Source: Gordionus sp. m RMFG-2023 (lineage: Eukaryota > Nematomorpha > Gordioida > Chordodea > Parachordodidae). From it: a stretch of DNA of 64,000 bases. This document shows positions 1 to 11,688 of the stretch, piece by piece (positions within the stretch are counted from its first letter, which is position 1; each line of letters opens with the position of its first letter). The position numbers and the translations under genes are program-made. The stretch is taken from NCBI RefSeq assembly GCF_954871325.1, contig NC_088775.1:37673561-37737560 (forward strand), read 5' to 3'. A model generated the notes under the pieces. The model was not told the DNA's origin. It made no database searches and saw nothing but the letters and a program-made list of their open reading frames with translations.

Positions 1-196
1 GCTATATGTCCATATTTTCCACATTCAAACATTTAGTTTTCAGACAATCCCGAACCACATGTCCTTGTCTTCCACAATTATAACAATTCAAATTCATTTT
101 GGACCACTTCCGTGAAAAGGTTAAAACAAAACAAATTCGGACAAATTTTTGTAACAATTTTAGATTTGACAAATTTTGGGCAGCCCTTCCGTGTAC
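1..196 (-). pseudogene. CCHC zinc-knuckle fragment (gag-like or CNBP-like), cut by a hAT
   Basis: A reverse-strand reading frame carries one clean zinc knuckle, CYNCGRQGHVVRDC (C-x2-C-x4-H-x4-C), followed by basic and polar residues. Such knuckles bind single-stranded nucleic acid in retroelement nucleocapsids and in CNBP-type proteins. The upstream side of this frame is cut at 197 by a hAT element, so the open frame past that point is not original. The sequence just after the hAT (1764-1800) repeats the 171-202 segment imperfectly, so the locus had a short tandem repeat before the insertion. Probably a retroelement fossil; a host nucleic-acid-binding gene cannot be excluded from one knuckle. 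Confidence 0.45.
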
Positions 197-1746
197 CAGG
201 CGCGTAACCAATGGGGGGGAAAGGGGGAAATTCCCCCCCCCATCGCAAATTTGGCTATTTTCATAAATATCATTTTAAGCTAATAAAAATTTTACCCCCC
301 CCCCCCCCCTTCCCCCCACCAATCAAAATTTTACAAATATTTGAATATCAATTTTCCAACATATTATTCAAAAATATTAATAAAATGGAAAAATATTTAG
401 TCAAAGAGATTGAAATTAAACGATAATTTATAAATAAGGCTGAGCATGAAAAAAAGTAATGTGTCGTCAGCAGCGATATCATTATTGAATTCAATTGATC
501 AATCAGAGTTTATCATTGCTGCTAGTTGCATCAATAAATTATTTTTAGCTCACTACTTTGTAGAAATTTACAAAAACCAAATTTAGATTTGGTTCAGGTT
601 ATTGATTTGGCGGAAAATATACATGAACAGGTAGATACAATAAGAATGAATGTAGATAAATATTTTCATAATATTTATCTAGACGTTGAATCGAAGGTTA
701 AATTTTATGATATAACACTAATTAAACCTCGTCTAGCACCTAGGCCATTATTGAGATGAAAATAAATATTGGCTCAACTGAAGAATATTATAAAATATTC
801 ATTTTCATCCCATTCTTAGATACTTTTTTATCGCAAATAAAAGTACGGGTTTTAGATAAAAAACAAGTCTTTAGCAATCTTCAAGTTTTATTACCCAAAG
901 ATCCTTCTTAATTTTCTAATGCCACTATTGGTAAAATTAAATATTTAGAAAAATTTTATTCCTATGAGATTGATACTGAAATAAATTTAATCAGTGAAAT
1001 TGAATTGTGATATAAATATTTATACGTTTAGCTATTTTACCTGAGCATGTTATTGATGCGCTCAATCGGTGTAAAGAAACCTTGGCTAAATTTCTTAATA
1101 TTTCGAAGTTGTTTTATATTCTTGCATGTTTGCCTATTACAACATGTACGAATGAAAGGACTTTTTCCAACTTGAGAAGGTTGAAAACATATTTACGAAG
1201 TACTGAATCTCGGCTAAATGGGTTAGCTCTGTTAAGTATACACAGAGATTTGGTTCCAACGACAAACGAAATAATTAAAAATCTTGTATTTGATAAGAAG
1301 TTAAAAAAACTTGTTAATTTAATTATTTTCTAGTCAATATTTTAAACACACTACTATTAGTATTTTCAATAAAAAAATTATATTCTACTTATATGAGAAT
1401 TTAAGCTGAGGCTAGTTTTTAAGCAAATTTTATAAAAAAAATGACATTACACTTTATTTCAACTTTACATTTAAAAAAACCTTTACATTTAAAAAAACTT
1501 TATTAAATATAATAAACCTAACTTGAAATAATAAAAAAGAGGCTTGTAATATCCTATCCATAAGCACGAATTAGTAAATAATAGTTAAAAATAGAAATAT
1601 AATTATTATTAAATTATGAATAATTTAATAGAATAGCTAAATAAGACCCGGGGGAAAGCTGGCCGAAGGCCAGGTAAAAGGGGTTTGGGGGTGAAGCCCC
1701 CAAAATTTTTTTCCCCCCCTATAAGAAAATCCTGGATACGCCACTG
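197..1746 (+). mobile_element. hAT transposon remnant, TTF/ZMYM1-like family, 8-bp TSD
   Basis: Ends are CAGGCGCGTAACCA at the left and TGGATACGCCACTG at the right, an imperfect inverted repeat of the CAGNGGCGTA hAT type. The flanks carry a perfect 8-bp duplication, CCGTGTAC (189-196 and 1747-1754), the size hAT transposases make. The left end has long G and C runs and a block (about 264-285) also found in the elements at 42253 and 54002, so they are relatives. GC hairpins lie near the right end at 1659-1673 and 1687-1701. At 1.55 kb it is shorter than a full element and keeps only the C-terminal half of a transposase. Confidence 0.9.
575..1333 (+). pseudogene. hAT transposase C-terminal half, ZMYM1-like, decayed
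   Basis: Translated pieces match the C-terminal half of hAT transposases of the TTF-finger/ZMYM1-like type: a helical stretch, then a segment like EEYYKIFIFIPFLDTF near 780-835, then the dimerisation domain in the open frame 1082-1333. The last shows LPITTCTNERTFSNLRRLKT followed by YLRSTESRLNGLALL, the usual hAT C-terminal dimer motif with its NERTFS core. Stops and frame changes occur between 740 and 1080. The TTF finger and catalytic N-terminal part are absent, so the copy cannot have encoded an active transposase. Confidence 0.75.
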
Positions 1747-1834
1747 CCGTGTACTAAGTATAAATGAAAAATTTGGGCAGCACTTCCGAGTAACAGGTGT
1801 TTTGGAGAGACAAAATATTGTGCAGTACTACATA

Positions 1835-2295
1835 AATTCCTCGGATTTGCTCTGATGCAAACCTGCCCTTATGGCCTTTATATTAATCCTCCTATTTGAG
1901 CTTATGCAAACCTGCCATTAAGGCTATTATATTAACCCCTGGAATTTGCGCAGATGCAAACCTGCCCTTATGGCCTTTGTATTAATCCTCCTATTTACGC
2001 TTATGCAAACCTGCCCTTAAGGCTACTATATTAACCCCTGGAATTTGCTCTGATGCAAACCTGTCCTTATGGCCTTTATATTAATCCTCCTATTTGCGCT
2101 TATGCAAACCTGCCCTTAAAATTTTCTCTGATGCAAAAAGATACTTTTTAAATATATTTTATGTCCAGCCCTTATGACCATTATATTAATTCTCCTATTT
2201 GCGCTTATGCAAACCTGTAAGGCTATTATATTAATCCATGGAATTTTCTCTGATGCAAACCTGCCCTTATGGCCTTTATATTAATCCCTGTATCA
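1835..2295. repeat. Minisatellite, ~49-50-bp units in ~99-bp dimers
   Basis: About nine units containing GATGCAAACCTGCCCTTA. Starts of the ATTTG landmark fall at 1845, 1894, 1944, 1993, 2043 and 2092, a period of 49-50 bp. Units alternate between a version with ATGGCCTTTATATTAATCCT and one with AAGGCTATTATATTAACCCC, giving a ~99-bp higher-order period. One unit near 2130-2165 is disrupted by a foreign stretch including AAAGATACTTTTTAAAT, also present in the hAT-like end at 4648. Confidence 0.85.
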
Positions 2296-2299
2296 CAAA

Positions 2300-3060
2300 C
2301 TTTATTCAAAAACGAGAATTGTAGATCAGTCTTGGCCACCAGTATAAAGTTTTTACAACAGAACTTTATTAATATTATAAATTTAAATATTAAATCTTTA
2401 ACAAAATATTAATTACTATATATAATTAAATGTTAAATTTTAATCAAAAAACATATTGGTTTTTACCTTATTGATGGGTTTAAAAAAATATAATTCCTTT
2501 CCTTCTCCTTTTAATTGTTTTCCTTTCAACAGCCCGAAACTTGCAACTACAAATAATAATTTCTAAAAAAAATTCGAGAAGAAATGTAATGCTTTTATTT
2601 CTTTATTTCTTCCTTTTTATATTCATTATAAAAATAAATATATATTTATTAAATAAATCATTGATCTAAAAATATCAATTTTTATATAAATCCCTTTTAA
2701 ATTATAATATATTACAAGAATGATTGCATAAAAAATCAAAAAAATATTAATCACAAAATAAAAATGACTTTGCTTATCATAAAAAATGACCACACTTTAT
2801 ATAAAAAAAACGATACATAACAACATTGAAGATAATTTTTCTACAGATCATATAGACAAAGTAATTTATGGAATTTCCTTTCCCTGAATTCTCAAAATAT
2901 TTTAATCTCTATAATAAAATTAATTCAGGGTATAAATTTTATTGTTAAGATGTACCGGAAGGTTTTATCATTAAACAAGACTAGTGGCTTCAACGAAGAG
3001 ACATTTAAAAGTAATATATCAAACAAATTTGATTCCCATTAAATCATTAAAAACAAATAA
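2300..3060. other. AT-rich stretch, nothing recognised
   Basis: No open frame of note, no repeat structure and no recognisable RNA gene. Composition is A/T runs typical of the background. Confidence 0.5.
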
Positions 3061-3065
3061 AAATA

Positions 3066-3352
3066 GGGAATCTATATCTCCTAGAAAACTTTTAAAGTAA
3101 ATTTGAAATAACTATTAAAGGATGCTAGGGAAGTAAATACTTGTATTTAAATTGAGCCTTTTAAAACATTGATGAAAATGAGGGAAATATCAATATTCCC
3201 AAGTTGTTCTCAATTCTAGGAAAAATGATAATATTTCTTCCATTTTTAGTGATTTTTTAAAAATTCAATTTAAATACAAGTGTTATTCCTAGCATCTATT
3301 TTATTTACAATATTACTCTTAAAATTTTCTAGAAGATATTAGCGAGATTCCC
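3066..3352. mobile_element. Fold-back (MITE-like) palindromic element, 287 bp
   Basis: The segment begins GGGAATCT and ends AGATTCCC, and its two halves are imperfect reverse complements across a centre near 3210. Landmarks in both arms include CTTGTATTTAAATTGA and TGCTAGG. Whole-length palindromy is typical of non-autonomous DNA transposons. I could not find a convincing target duplication, so the superfamily is unknown. Confidence 0.65.
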
Positions 3353-3596
3353 AATTTAATTAGAATGTGTAACTTAATCCCTAATCTTTAAAAAAAAAAT
3401 TGAATTAAAGTTGTTACTATAATAGTTTTTGAGCTAGCCGAGTATGTGCAAGTAGATTTTCTAATCCAGTCCGAACAGGATGTTTTAACTGGCCCTAAGA
3501 TATTATTTAAGAATTATATAATTTATAAATTACAATAAATAATTAACATTTCATTTTATCATCAGACTATCTATTTAATGATAATATTTTATAAAT

Positions 3597-3628
<32 letters not shown>

Positions 3629-3629
3629 A
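3597..3629. repeat. (CTTT)n microsatellite
   Basis: About eight uninterrupted CTTT tetranucleotides. Confidence 0.95.
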
Positions 3630-3639
3630 TCTAGATGTT

Positions 3640-5215
3640 AAACATGCTTAAAATTAACCACTCATCTATTTATAAATTTTATCAAAACTGCTAAAAAAAA
3701 TTTATTTCAATCCTTTCACATTTTAACCAATTTTGAGAGAAATTCGTTAAATAGATAAAAAGTTGACCTGTCCAGTTAGCAAACATGGCAATCCACTTCT
3801 CCCCTGCATAATTTTTATTTTAACTATTACTAATATAATTTTAGACTGACCCTAACAGATCAAAAACGCTACCTACTTATAGATGATTTTTTGAAATAAT
3901 AATTTTAGACTCATTTTTTTAAATCTAAAAAACTCAAATGAACATTTGATTTTTCTTATATAAAAAATATATATTTAATTTACTGCATTGCGTGCTAGGT
4001 TGAACAATATTTAGTCATAGCTTATGCTTTCTGATCGTTGCTATAGACTTGGAGATGAAGTATAGAAATGTTATTATTATTGAGATACAATAAAAAACAA
4101 ATAAATAATATATATTTGAAATTTTAGTCATATTTTTTATTTGTGGAAACAGAGATACGTAAAAAATATTTTAAAAAAAATTCTAAAGAGGCTAATAGCA
4201 TGCTACTTTTTTGAAAGATGTAGTAATAGCGCGTTACATATTTTGTAAAGTAGCGATAGAGCGCTCCTTTTAAAAATAGCTTTTAACAACACTGTTTAAT
4301 TGTAATGAGGAGATATATTAACATTTTCTTTATTGATTTCAATCTACATTTATTTAAATAAATATACATTTTGATAGTAAGAAGATTAATTTATCCGATT
4401 TATATAAAAAGTAAAATTATCAATATTGTTAATCAATGTCATTAAAATTGGAATTAATTTATACTTTTAGTTCTTCATTGCAGAGGTGGGAGTATGCAGA
4501 CCCCAGTCATTTAAAAATATGATTACTTAAAATTCTTTCGATATTTTTGCCTGAATCTTTTAGTAGCTTCACATTTTTAAGTAAGTGTGCAAAATTAATT
4601 TTTTTTTTTTCAGTATTTCAAAAGTTATAAATAAGCAGAGTTGTTAAAAGATACTTTTTAAATGGATCTAGATACAGATACATCGTCTAAAAACTTATTT
4701 TGATACAGATACAATTTTTATTATACTCTTATATAAGCTTTGCATAAACCTAAATTAGGATTCTATTGTGAAAATGCATGAAATGAGTTAAAAATTTATT
4801 GACTCGATATCACATTTATCAAAATATAACTAAAATAATGATTTTTAGATTTTATTATTATTGTTGTTAAATAATATTATATTTTAATGTTACAATAATT
4901 TTTTTGTCGATTGGTATTTTAATGTTTACTGTTTAAGGCTATATTTGTAGATTGTGATATGTAAATTGTACATTTTGTTTGATATTCAATTTATGTTAAA
5001 AGGAAATTTAATTTTGTAAATCTATATATATATGTAGGAAATGAAAAAAAATATATATAAAATTTTGATTAAATAAATAAATTGATTTTTATACAAGTTC
5101 TTTTTTTATAAAGAAATTCAAAGATATATAATAAAAATACAATTTAAATTTTCACAAATAAAGACTTTAGTTGAATCATCATAAAATCTAAACTGTTCTC
5201 ACATTCATATTAAAT
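3640..5215. other. AT-rich stretch with two hAT-like terminal scraps
   Basis: No gene is visible. Near 4190-4286 is a segment rich in TAGCGCG/AGCGATAG motifs ending TTTTAACAACACTG, close to the right end of the hAT at 38973-40417. At 4637 a left-end-like CAGAGTTGTTAAAAGATACT is followed by GATACAGATAC repeats. No partner ends or target duplications were found, so these are probably fragments. Confidence 0.4.
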
Positions 5216-5235
5216 CTCAGTGCAAGACAACCCTA

Positions 5236-5375
5236 ATTGCATCATAGTGGAGGATAGGGGCACCAGCATATTGGAAGCTGGTGGGAAAGAAGCCTGGATA
5301 CATTTGCGCTCCCAGTATGGGACTGAAGATGAAGAGACATTTGTTAAAAGAAAGATTCATTATTCTCGATATAAA
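5236..5375 (+). other. Conserved unexplained module, copy A (VEDRGTS...EAGGKEA)
   Basis: This stretch shares GTGGAGGATAGGGGCACCAGC, a CACCAGC...GCTGGTG hairpin and a downstream GAAGA-rich block with 48838-49075, though flanks differ. It sits in a 62-codon open frame reading IVEDRGTSILEAGGKEAW and then YGTEDEETFVKRKIHY. The second copy preserves MVEDRGTS and two variants of the charged block, such as WYVTKEKEPLIRRKI. It may be an exon of a repeated gene or a SINE-like element that happens to be open. I do not recognise the family. Confidence 0.45.
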
Positions 5376-5654
5376 ATAAAGTTTTTTTTTGTTCTTCCTT
5401 TAATTTGAATGATATTTTAGACAAGAAAACATGTATGGAGAATTTTGTATTCGCATATATATGTATAATATTGTAATCACATTTTTTTTAGTCAAAAAGG
5501 CTTTTAAAGACTTTCGAATATTTTTTGGTTGTTGAACTTTATAATTAACCTTAATTTTTAATAACAATAATTAGTATTGTAAAGTAATATATACCAGGCA
5601 TATGGTAATATAATATAATTTTAAACCATTATAGGATATTATTATATTATATCA

Positions 5655-5770
5655 ATTAGCCCATATATAGTGTAATTATACCTTTCTAAGTTAAGGGTAT
5701 AATTAGGGAAAAAAAACTATTATTAATAGCTATTTTGACCCTCCTCATTAGCCCATATATAGTGTAATGT
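5655..5770. repeat. Direct repeat of ~20 bp flanking ~70 bp
   Basis: TTAGCCCATATATAGTGTAA occurs twice, near 5657 and 5749, immediately before the left end of the hAT at 5774. It may be a footprint of an older insertion. Confidence 0.6.
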
Positions 5771-6523
5771 ATACAGAGTTGGGCAGTACCGCGAATACTT
5801 GTATCTAAGATACAAGATCCTTTTGTATCTTGTACTCAGTATCTTATTGATATTTTTAATAAGATACTAGTATCTGTATCTAAGATCCTTTATTTTAAAA
5901 AGAATCTTGTATCTTTTTCATTTTCTTTAAAAAGATACAGATACAGATTCTTTTTAATATTCATGTTTTAAACATTTAAATATCACACAAGGTAACTTTA
6001 TTTTCTTCGTGAAATCTTGTATTATTTTCTTTATTTTTTCCTGCTATATTTTAAATATAAAGATAACCAAAATTAGTTGGAAATTTTACAGATCACAAAG
6101 ATAGATAGATTTAAAATAGCAACACCAAAACTAAATAAGTAAAGGTTATATTTTATATTTAATATTTTTTAATTTGTAGAATGTTTAACATTTATAGTAG
6201 TGAAGATGAAATTATGGAGATAGGTTCTCCTGAGTCAAATCTGAATCTTGAAATTCTAGATGGAAAATTTTATATAGTAATTCATGTGAAAAAGGACAGG
6301 GTGCAAGCCGAATGTCAAAAATACACAAGTAAAAAAGTTATTAAAGATTGAACATACTCCTCACAAACCTTGTTAAACATATTAAAGTATAATATACATT
6401 TTTATTTTATAATTATTAACATAATAATACCTATAATACTTAAGTCCTTCTTAGATAATTTTTATTATAATTTTTTATAGAAGATAGTTGATCAAATTAA
6501 AATCATTTTGGATATAATTTTTT

Positions 6524-7066
6524 TAGGGGTATACCGATACTACTTTTTAGAGATCGATCCGATCCGATATTCCGGATATTAAATTGATATCGGCCGATTA
6601 CCCGATATCATATCTAATTTTGTATTCTGTAAAGATAACAATGGTTTTAAATATTTAAAATAATATTTAACATTAATATAGGGAAGATTTCTTATATTTC
6701 CGATTTATCAGAGGTCAGCTTGCAGCGTAGTAACTGTCAATATCACCAGCTTCACTAAAAACAGAATCTGTAGTGATTATCGCACACTTTTATAAACAGA
6801 ATGCGCAAAAAAATAACAAGATAGAATGTTTATTAATTAATTGTTATTACTAAAAAAATATACATAAAAATGGATTTCGATTTTATTTATAAAAATAAAT
6901 GATTTTAGATATAACTATTTTTTTTCATTTTATAACATTTTATTTTTGTTAAAGAAGCCATTTCTATATCGGATCAAATTTTATAATATTGACCTATAAC
7001 CGATATTTTAAAATGGGTGAAATATCAGCCCGATCCGATCCGAGTAAAAATATCGGCACATCCCTA
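6524..7066. mobile_element. Non-autonomous TIR element, TAGGGGTATACCGATA family
   Basis: The left end TAGGGGTATACCGATACT and the reversed right end TAGGGATGTGCCGATATT form imperfect inverted repeats with subterminal CGATCCGATCCGATAT boxes in both arms. The interior is AT-rich without coding. A related terminus occurs at 57480-57542. The target duplication is unclear because both flanks are A/T runs. hAT or Tc1-like origin is possible. Confidence 0.6.
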
Positions 7067-8218
7067 ATAATATTTAATTATTTTAGCAAGTTCTTATTAA
7101 AGGAAATATTTAAGCTACAATTGATATATAATATTAGATAATTTTAAAAGGCTCTTAATAAAATAATTATAATAAGGTAGAATTTAACTTTATTAGTTAC
7201 TTTTATTTATTTATGATATAAATAAAATTACATTTCAGTATTTATTTACAAAATTTAATTAATTTAAAATGCATTAAAGAAAATTGCTATGTAATTAACA
7301 ATTAAATAATATAATGTTGTACATTATTTTCATATTTTTTATATATAATTTAATAATTTTGCAAGAAATATATAAAAAAAATATGAAAAAAGATTTAAAT
7401 GATATTTATATACTATATATGATATTACAAATGCAAGAATTAATAAGTCATATTAGAAAATAAATAAAAAATACATATTTAAAAAATTAGGCAGGTATTT
7501 ATTAACTCCTAACCTCACTAGATGGAACTTAGCATACTACGCAATCAAATTAATAACATTTTTTTCTGGATGAAAGAGGATTAGAAAGAATTTTCTCAGT
7601 GATCATGTTGGAATTCAATATATTAACGATGAAGAGCATACTTTTATAAAAGAGTATACAGAAGTAATTCTAATTAATAATTATTAAATTTAATATCCTT
7701 TTAATTTTTTAGGTTATGCAATATGTGGCTCTTTCCCTTGAAATTTTGGAAGGTGAGGATAATATTGAGATGGGGTATTATGTTACCACTTTAAGTATCC
7801 TAGTTACAAAATTACAGAGATTTAATAATCTAATCTTATGCCAGCCTCTAGTAGACTCTATGTAAAAAGGCATTGAGAGGGTAAATAAAATTATATTGTT
7901 TTGATTTTGACTGAGTACTTTATTCTAACTTAGAGTTAAAAATTTTTATGATATAGATACATTTAGACCTGTGCGCCGACGAAATATCGGCGGCCGGCGC
8001 AATTTTTAAAAAACATAATTGACGGCCGTCGGCGCGCCGTTTTTATTTTTATAAGATAAATTTTTTTAATTGCTTATTAATTTTTTTTTAAAAAAAAAAA
8101 ATAAATATACACTATTCTACAGATATCTCGGCATATTTTTTAATATTCATTTAATAGAAAACTTATTATATCCAAAATCGATTTCATAATTTTATAATTA
8201 TCATGTATAAAAATTATT

Positions 8219-8979
8219 TTATTTAAATTTTTTGGGACATAATGATGATCTCCTTGAATTTAACTTCAATCCAGCCGTAGAGAAAATTCTTTCACTAGGT
8301 GTGCTAGTCGCCAGAATGCAAAGAATTATTTTGGCGAGCCTGGAAAGATTGGGAAGTTCACTCTTCTTTTCTCTCCAAAAATTTAGAACGTCCATATCTT
8401 GAGAGTGTCGTTTTCCAAGAAAACTGTGGCATTCTTGTTCTAAGTAACCTAACTTGAAATCATAATTTATATTTGTTGAATGTTTATTTGCCAATTTTGT
8501 CAAATAACTTGAATTTAATAATTCATCTTCATTAGCTATATTTACTACCTGATTATCATCATTCTCTATAAGTTTAAGATGTTTTTTTATAAATTCTGAA
8601 GCTGAGCAATTTTGCTCTATTAAATACTTTGACACAATTGTCAATTTTTAAAATCTTGAATCTAAAAGAGAAGCCATAGATAATTTTAAATAAAAAATAA
8701 AAGAATATACTTATATAATATTACTTGCAGATTACAAACCGGAAATCGTAACGCAAGTTTTTTTAGCATATTTTCCTTAAGTGAAATAATTTCAGAACTA
8801 TCACTATCATTTACTATTAAATGTGTTTCAATTTCACTTCTAAAAAGTAACGCCAAGTTTAAAGTAGGCCCTATTTGTACTGAAAGAAATTTGACAGTTT
8901 CTTTAAATGCTAATAGTTCTTCTACCAGATCAGATTCATAATTTGATAATTTGAGAAAGTGCTTCCCAATTCTTTTCAA
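8219..8979 (-). pseudogene. hAT transposase C-terminal region
   Basis: The frame at 8219-8644 encodes DVLNFWREKKSELPNLSRLA followed by ILCILATSTPSERIFSTAG and LNSRRSSLCPKK, the classical hAT dimerisation domain (W-x-x-x...SERIFSTAG...R). The upstream frame at 8686-8979 encodes the preceding helical segment, KRIGKHFLKLSNYESDLVEE. Between them is a short stretch with a frame break or intron. The BED-like N-terminus (KSIVWKFF near 12160) lies beyond the nested insertion. Confidence 0.8.
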
Positions 8980-9221
8980 AACATTATTGTTGCATAATAT
9001 AATTTAATATCATAATATACAAAGTTAATTGAAGCTTTAAACTATGACTATTTACATATACAAAAACATTCACTAAATAATATATTATTTTATTTCTACA
9101 TACGAAGCCTCAAACCATCAATTGATTTACCTTAAATTGATTTACTAGATATATAAATATATTTAAAGTTTTTGACTTAGGATGCACGCTATAATTTTGT
9201 TAATAAATTTAATGACATGAT

Positions 9222-11688
9222 ATATATGTCGTATTGGGATATGAAATCATGTGGGATTCGGAATCCCAACGTGGGGATTCAAGATCTTAAATCCCCACGT
9301 TTTATTCGGGATCTTTTTTTTTAAATATTCCAAATCCCCATGAAAAAATAAAATAAATATAATTACTTTTTCTTCTCTTTTTTTTGCGGCTGGCACCATA
9401 TAATTAAAAGGCCAAAATAAGGGATTTAAAAAGAGAATTTAAAAAAAAGTAAATAGTATAAAATTAAGGCATATAATAAATGAAAAAGGGATGAGGTTAA
9501 GACATGTTTTAAAAAATATTAAAATCCAGTACTATAAGAGCACATTTATATAATTCTGGATATTCAAATTATTTCCATTTCTAAAATATAAAAACTGAAC
9601 CGGTTTAACCGTTTTTTATAAAGGTTCTTTTTACTCCTTCAAAAAATAATTATATCGGTTCGGTTACGGTTATGGTTCAGATATTTATAACAAAAATAAA
9701 TTTTTAAAAAATGTTTAAGGGGATTTGGAATCTTTTTTTAAAAAAACAATTAAATTATATTTGCCGCCTGGCTGGCACCAGAAAATTTTATTTTTTAGAG
9801 ATATTTATTATGTATTACTTTTATGCTTTAAATCATTAAATATTCGAAAAAATGGTTTTAATATAAATTAAATGTAAAAAATAAATATTATTTTTAAATT
9901 AATAATTTAGACAAATTAGAGGAAAAGAAAGCGAAAAGAGGTGCGGGCCTAATTTTTTATTCATGGCCCGCCCGCTCACGGTGGCAATAATCACGCCCAT
10001 TCACGCTTACCACTAACAATATTTTGATTCACGTCCGAAAATTCAACGGTGTTTTTAAATTTTTCTAAATTTTAATACTATAGTTTTTTACACTTTTTTG
10101 AATTTATTCTATTTATTTCTCATAATCCATAATAACAAAAAATAAATACATATTATAAATCCAAATTTTTACTTAGAAAAAGAAGAATGTCTATTTTTAA
10201 AATTTCAATTATGTACGCCTTTCCTCTAATAGGCGATTGGCTACAAAAAATAACCTTTCACTAGAAGCCGAATTTGCCAGGGCTGACAAAATTTTACTCT
10301 CTAATTTTCTCAAATAAGGAAATAAATTTTCCTGCTTCCAAAACTTCAAAATATTGCAATTGTTATTTGTTTTATTTTTTTTAAATTTATTTTGATAATA
10401 TTGATATTGGTATAATTATAAAAAAAAATCAGATCCGATGCTTAACTTGCACCCCCTGGTCCAATGGGAAATCTCTTATTTGAGATGCAATCTGCGTATC
10501 ATCCTTTTCAATTAATACAAAACCCTCTTACTTGTGGGGAAAATAAAAAAATTAATAAATATCAAAATTAAATAACTTTATATTTCGCCAATAGTCATTT
10601 CAACTAACGGCAATTTTTCACAGTCTACATATATTTTTTAAAAAACTTTATTACGAAATTTTTTAGCATAACAAACGAAAATCGCGAATCCTTATTTCTT
10701 AAACAATAACTTCAAATGGAAATTTTTAAACACAATTATACTTGCTTTTTAGGTATATTTTCATTATTAAATTAAGTTCTTTTAGAGCCTTCGATGCTAT
10801 TAATATATATTTTTATTCAGTAATTTTATATATTTTTACATATTTTTCTATAGTTGTTTTAATATTTTAGTGTTTTATCATTTTTTTTTATAAACGTGCT
10901 CTTATAGTACTAGCTGTTCCCGCAACACATATTTCTGTAGAAAGGGCTTTTTCGGGGCTAAAATTTGTGTTATCGTCACAACGAACAAAAAGGAATCCAT
11001 TTATAATTGAAAATATATTATAAGTTCAAATAATATATTTAAAAATGAGTTATTTTGAATCTTATATATTTTTTTATATATATAATTCATAGATGCTTAT
11101 AATAAAAATAAATTAGAAGATGAAGTTGCTTCAATAAAATAAAAATTTATAACCGTAATGAACCTTTATAAACCTTTATAATTAGCTGAACCGAACCGAA
11201 CCTTTATAAATTTCTTCTCAAGAACCGTAACCATTAAAATTTTTTACATACTGAACCGTAACCAAACTGAACCGTTATATAAATAACGGTTCGGGTCCCT
11301 GCTTAAATGTTCAACGAAATGCTTATTGCATTGAATAATTGTTGCAATAATTCGGATATTTTATAAATATATTTTTTAAAACAAAAAAGTCTTAACCTCA
11401 TCCCTTTTCATTCATTATATGCCTTAATTTAATACTATTTACTTTTTTTTAAATTCTCTTTTTAAATCCCTTATTTTGGCCTTTTAATTATATGGTGCCA
11501 GCCGCAAAAAAAAGAAAAGAAAAAGTAATTATATTTATTATTTTTTTCATGGGGATTCGGAATATTTTTTAAATATTTAAAAAAAAAGATCCCGAATAAA
11601 ACGTGGGGATTTAAGATCTTGAATTCCCACGTTGGGATTCCGAATCCCACATGATTCCATATCCCAATACGACATATATATATTTGCG
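9222..11688. mobile_element. Long-TIR DNA element (~290-bp arms), class uncertain
   Basis: Left arm 9222-9510 and right arm 11385-11688 are near-perfect inverted repeats beginning TATATATGTCGTATTGGGAT and including GTGGGATTCGGAATCCCAAC, a GATC/ATCC-rich block and GCGGCTGGCACCATATAATT. Arms of this length fit MULE-type or fold-back elements. No 8- or 9-bp target duplication is clear; a TA at both edges is possible. The interior holds a hAT remnant, so the element either captured it or was its target. Confidence 0.75.
9590..11301 (+). mobile_element. hAT remnant inside the long-TIR element
   Basis: Both sides carry GGTTCGGTTACGGTTATGG-type subterminal repeats (9595-9685 and 11150-11295). The right end is GGTTCGGGTCCCTG, a hAT-like terminus; the left terminus is eroded. 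The coding remnant at about 10903-11040 reads ALIVLAVPATHISVERAFSG then LKFVLSSQRTKRNPFIIENI, a hAT dimer domain. A 16-bp inverted copy of its first bases, AGTACTATAAGAGCAC, lies at 9529, showing an internal rearrangement. The GC-rich CATGGCCCGCCCGCTCACGG block at 9962 may be from yet another element. Confidence 0.65.

Noticed and set aside
211-426. 71-codon forward frame with proline runs
   Set aside because: It is the C-run terminus of a hAT read through; no protein motif.
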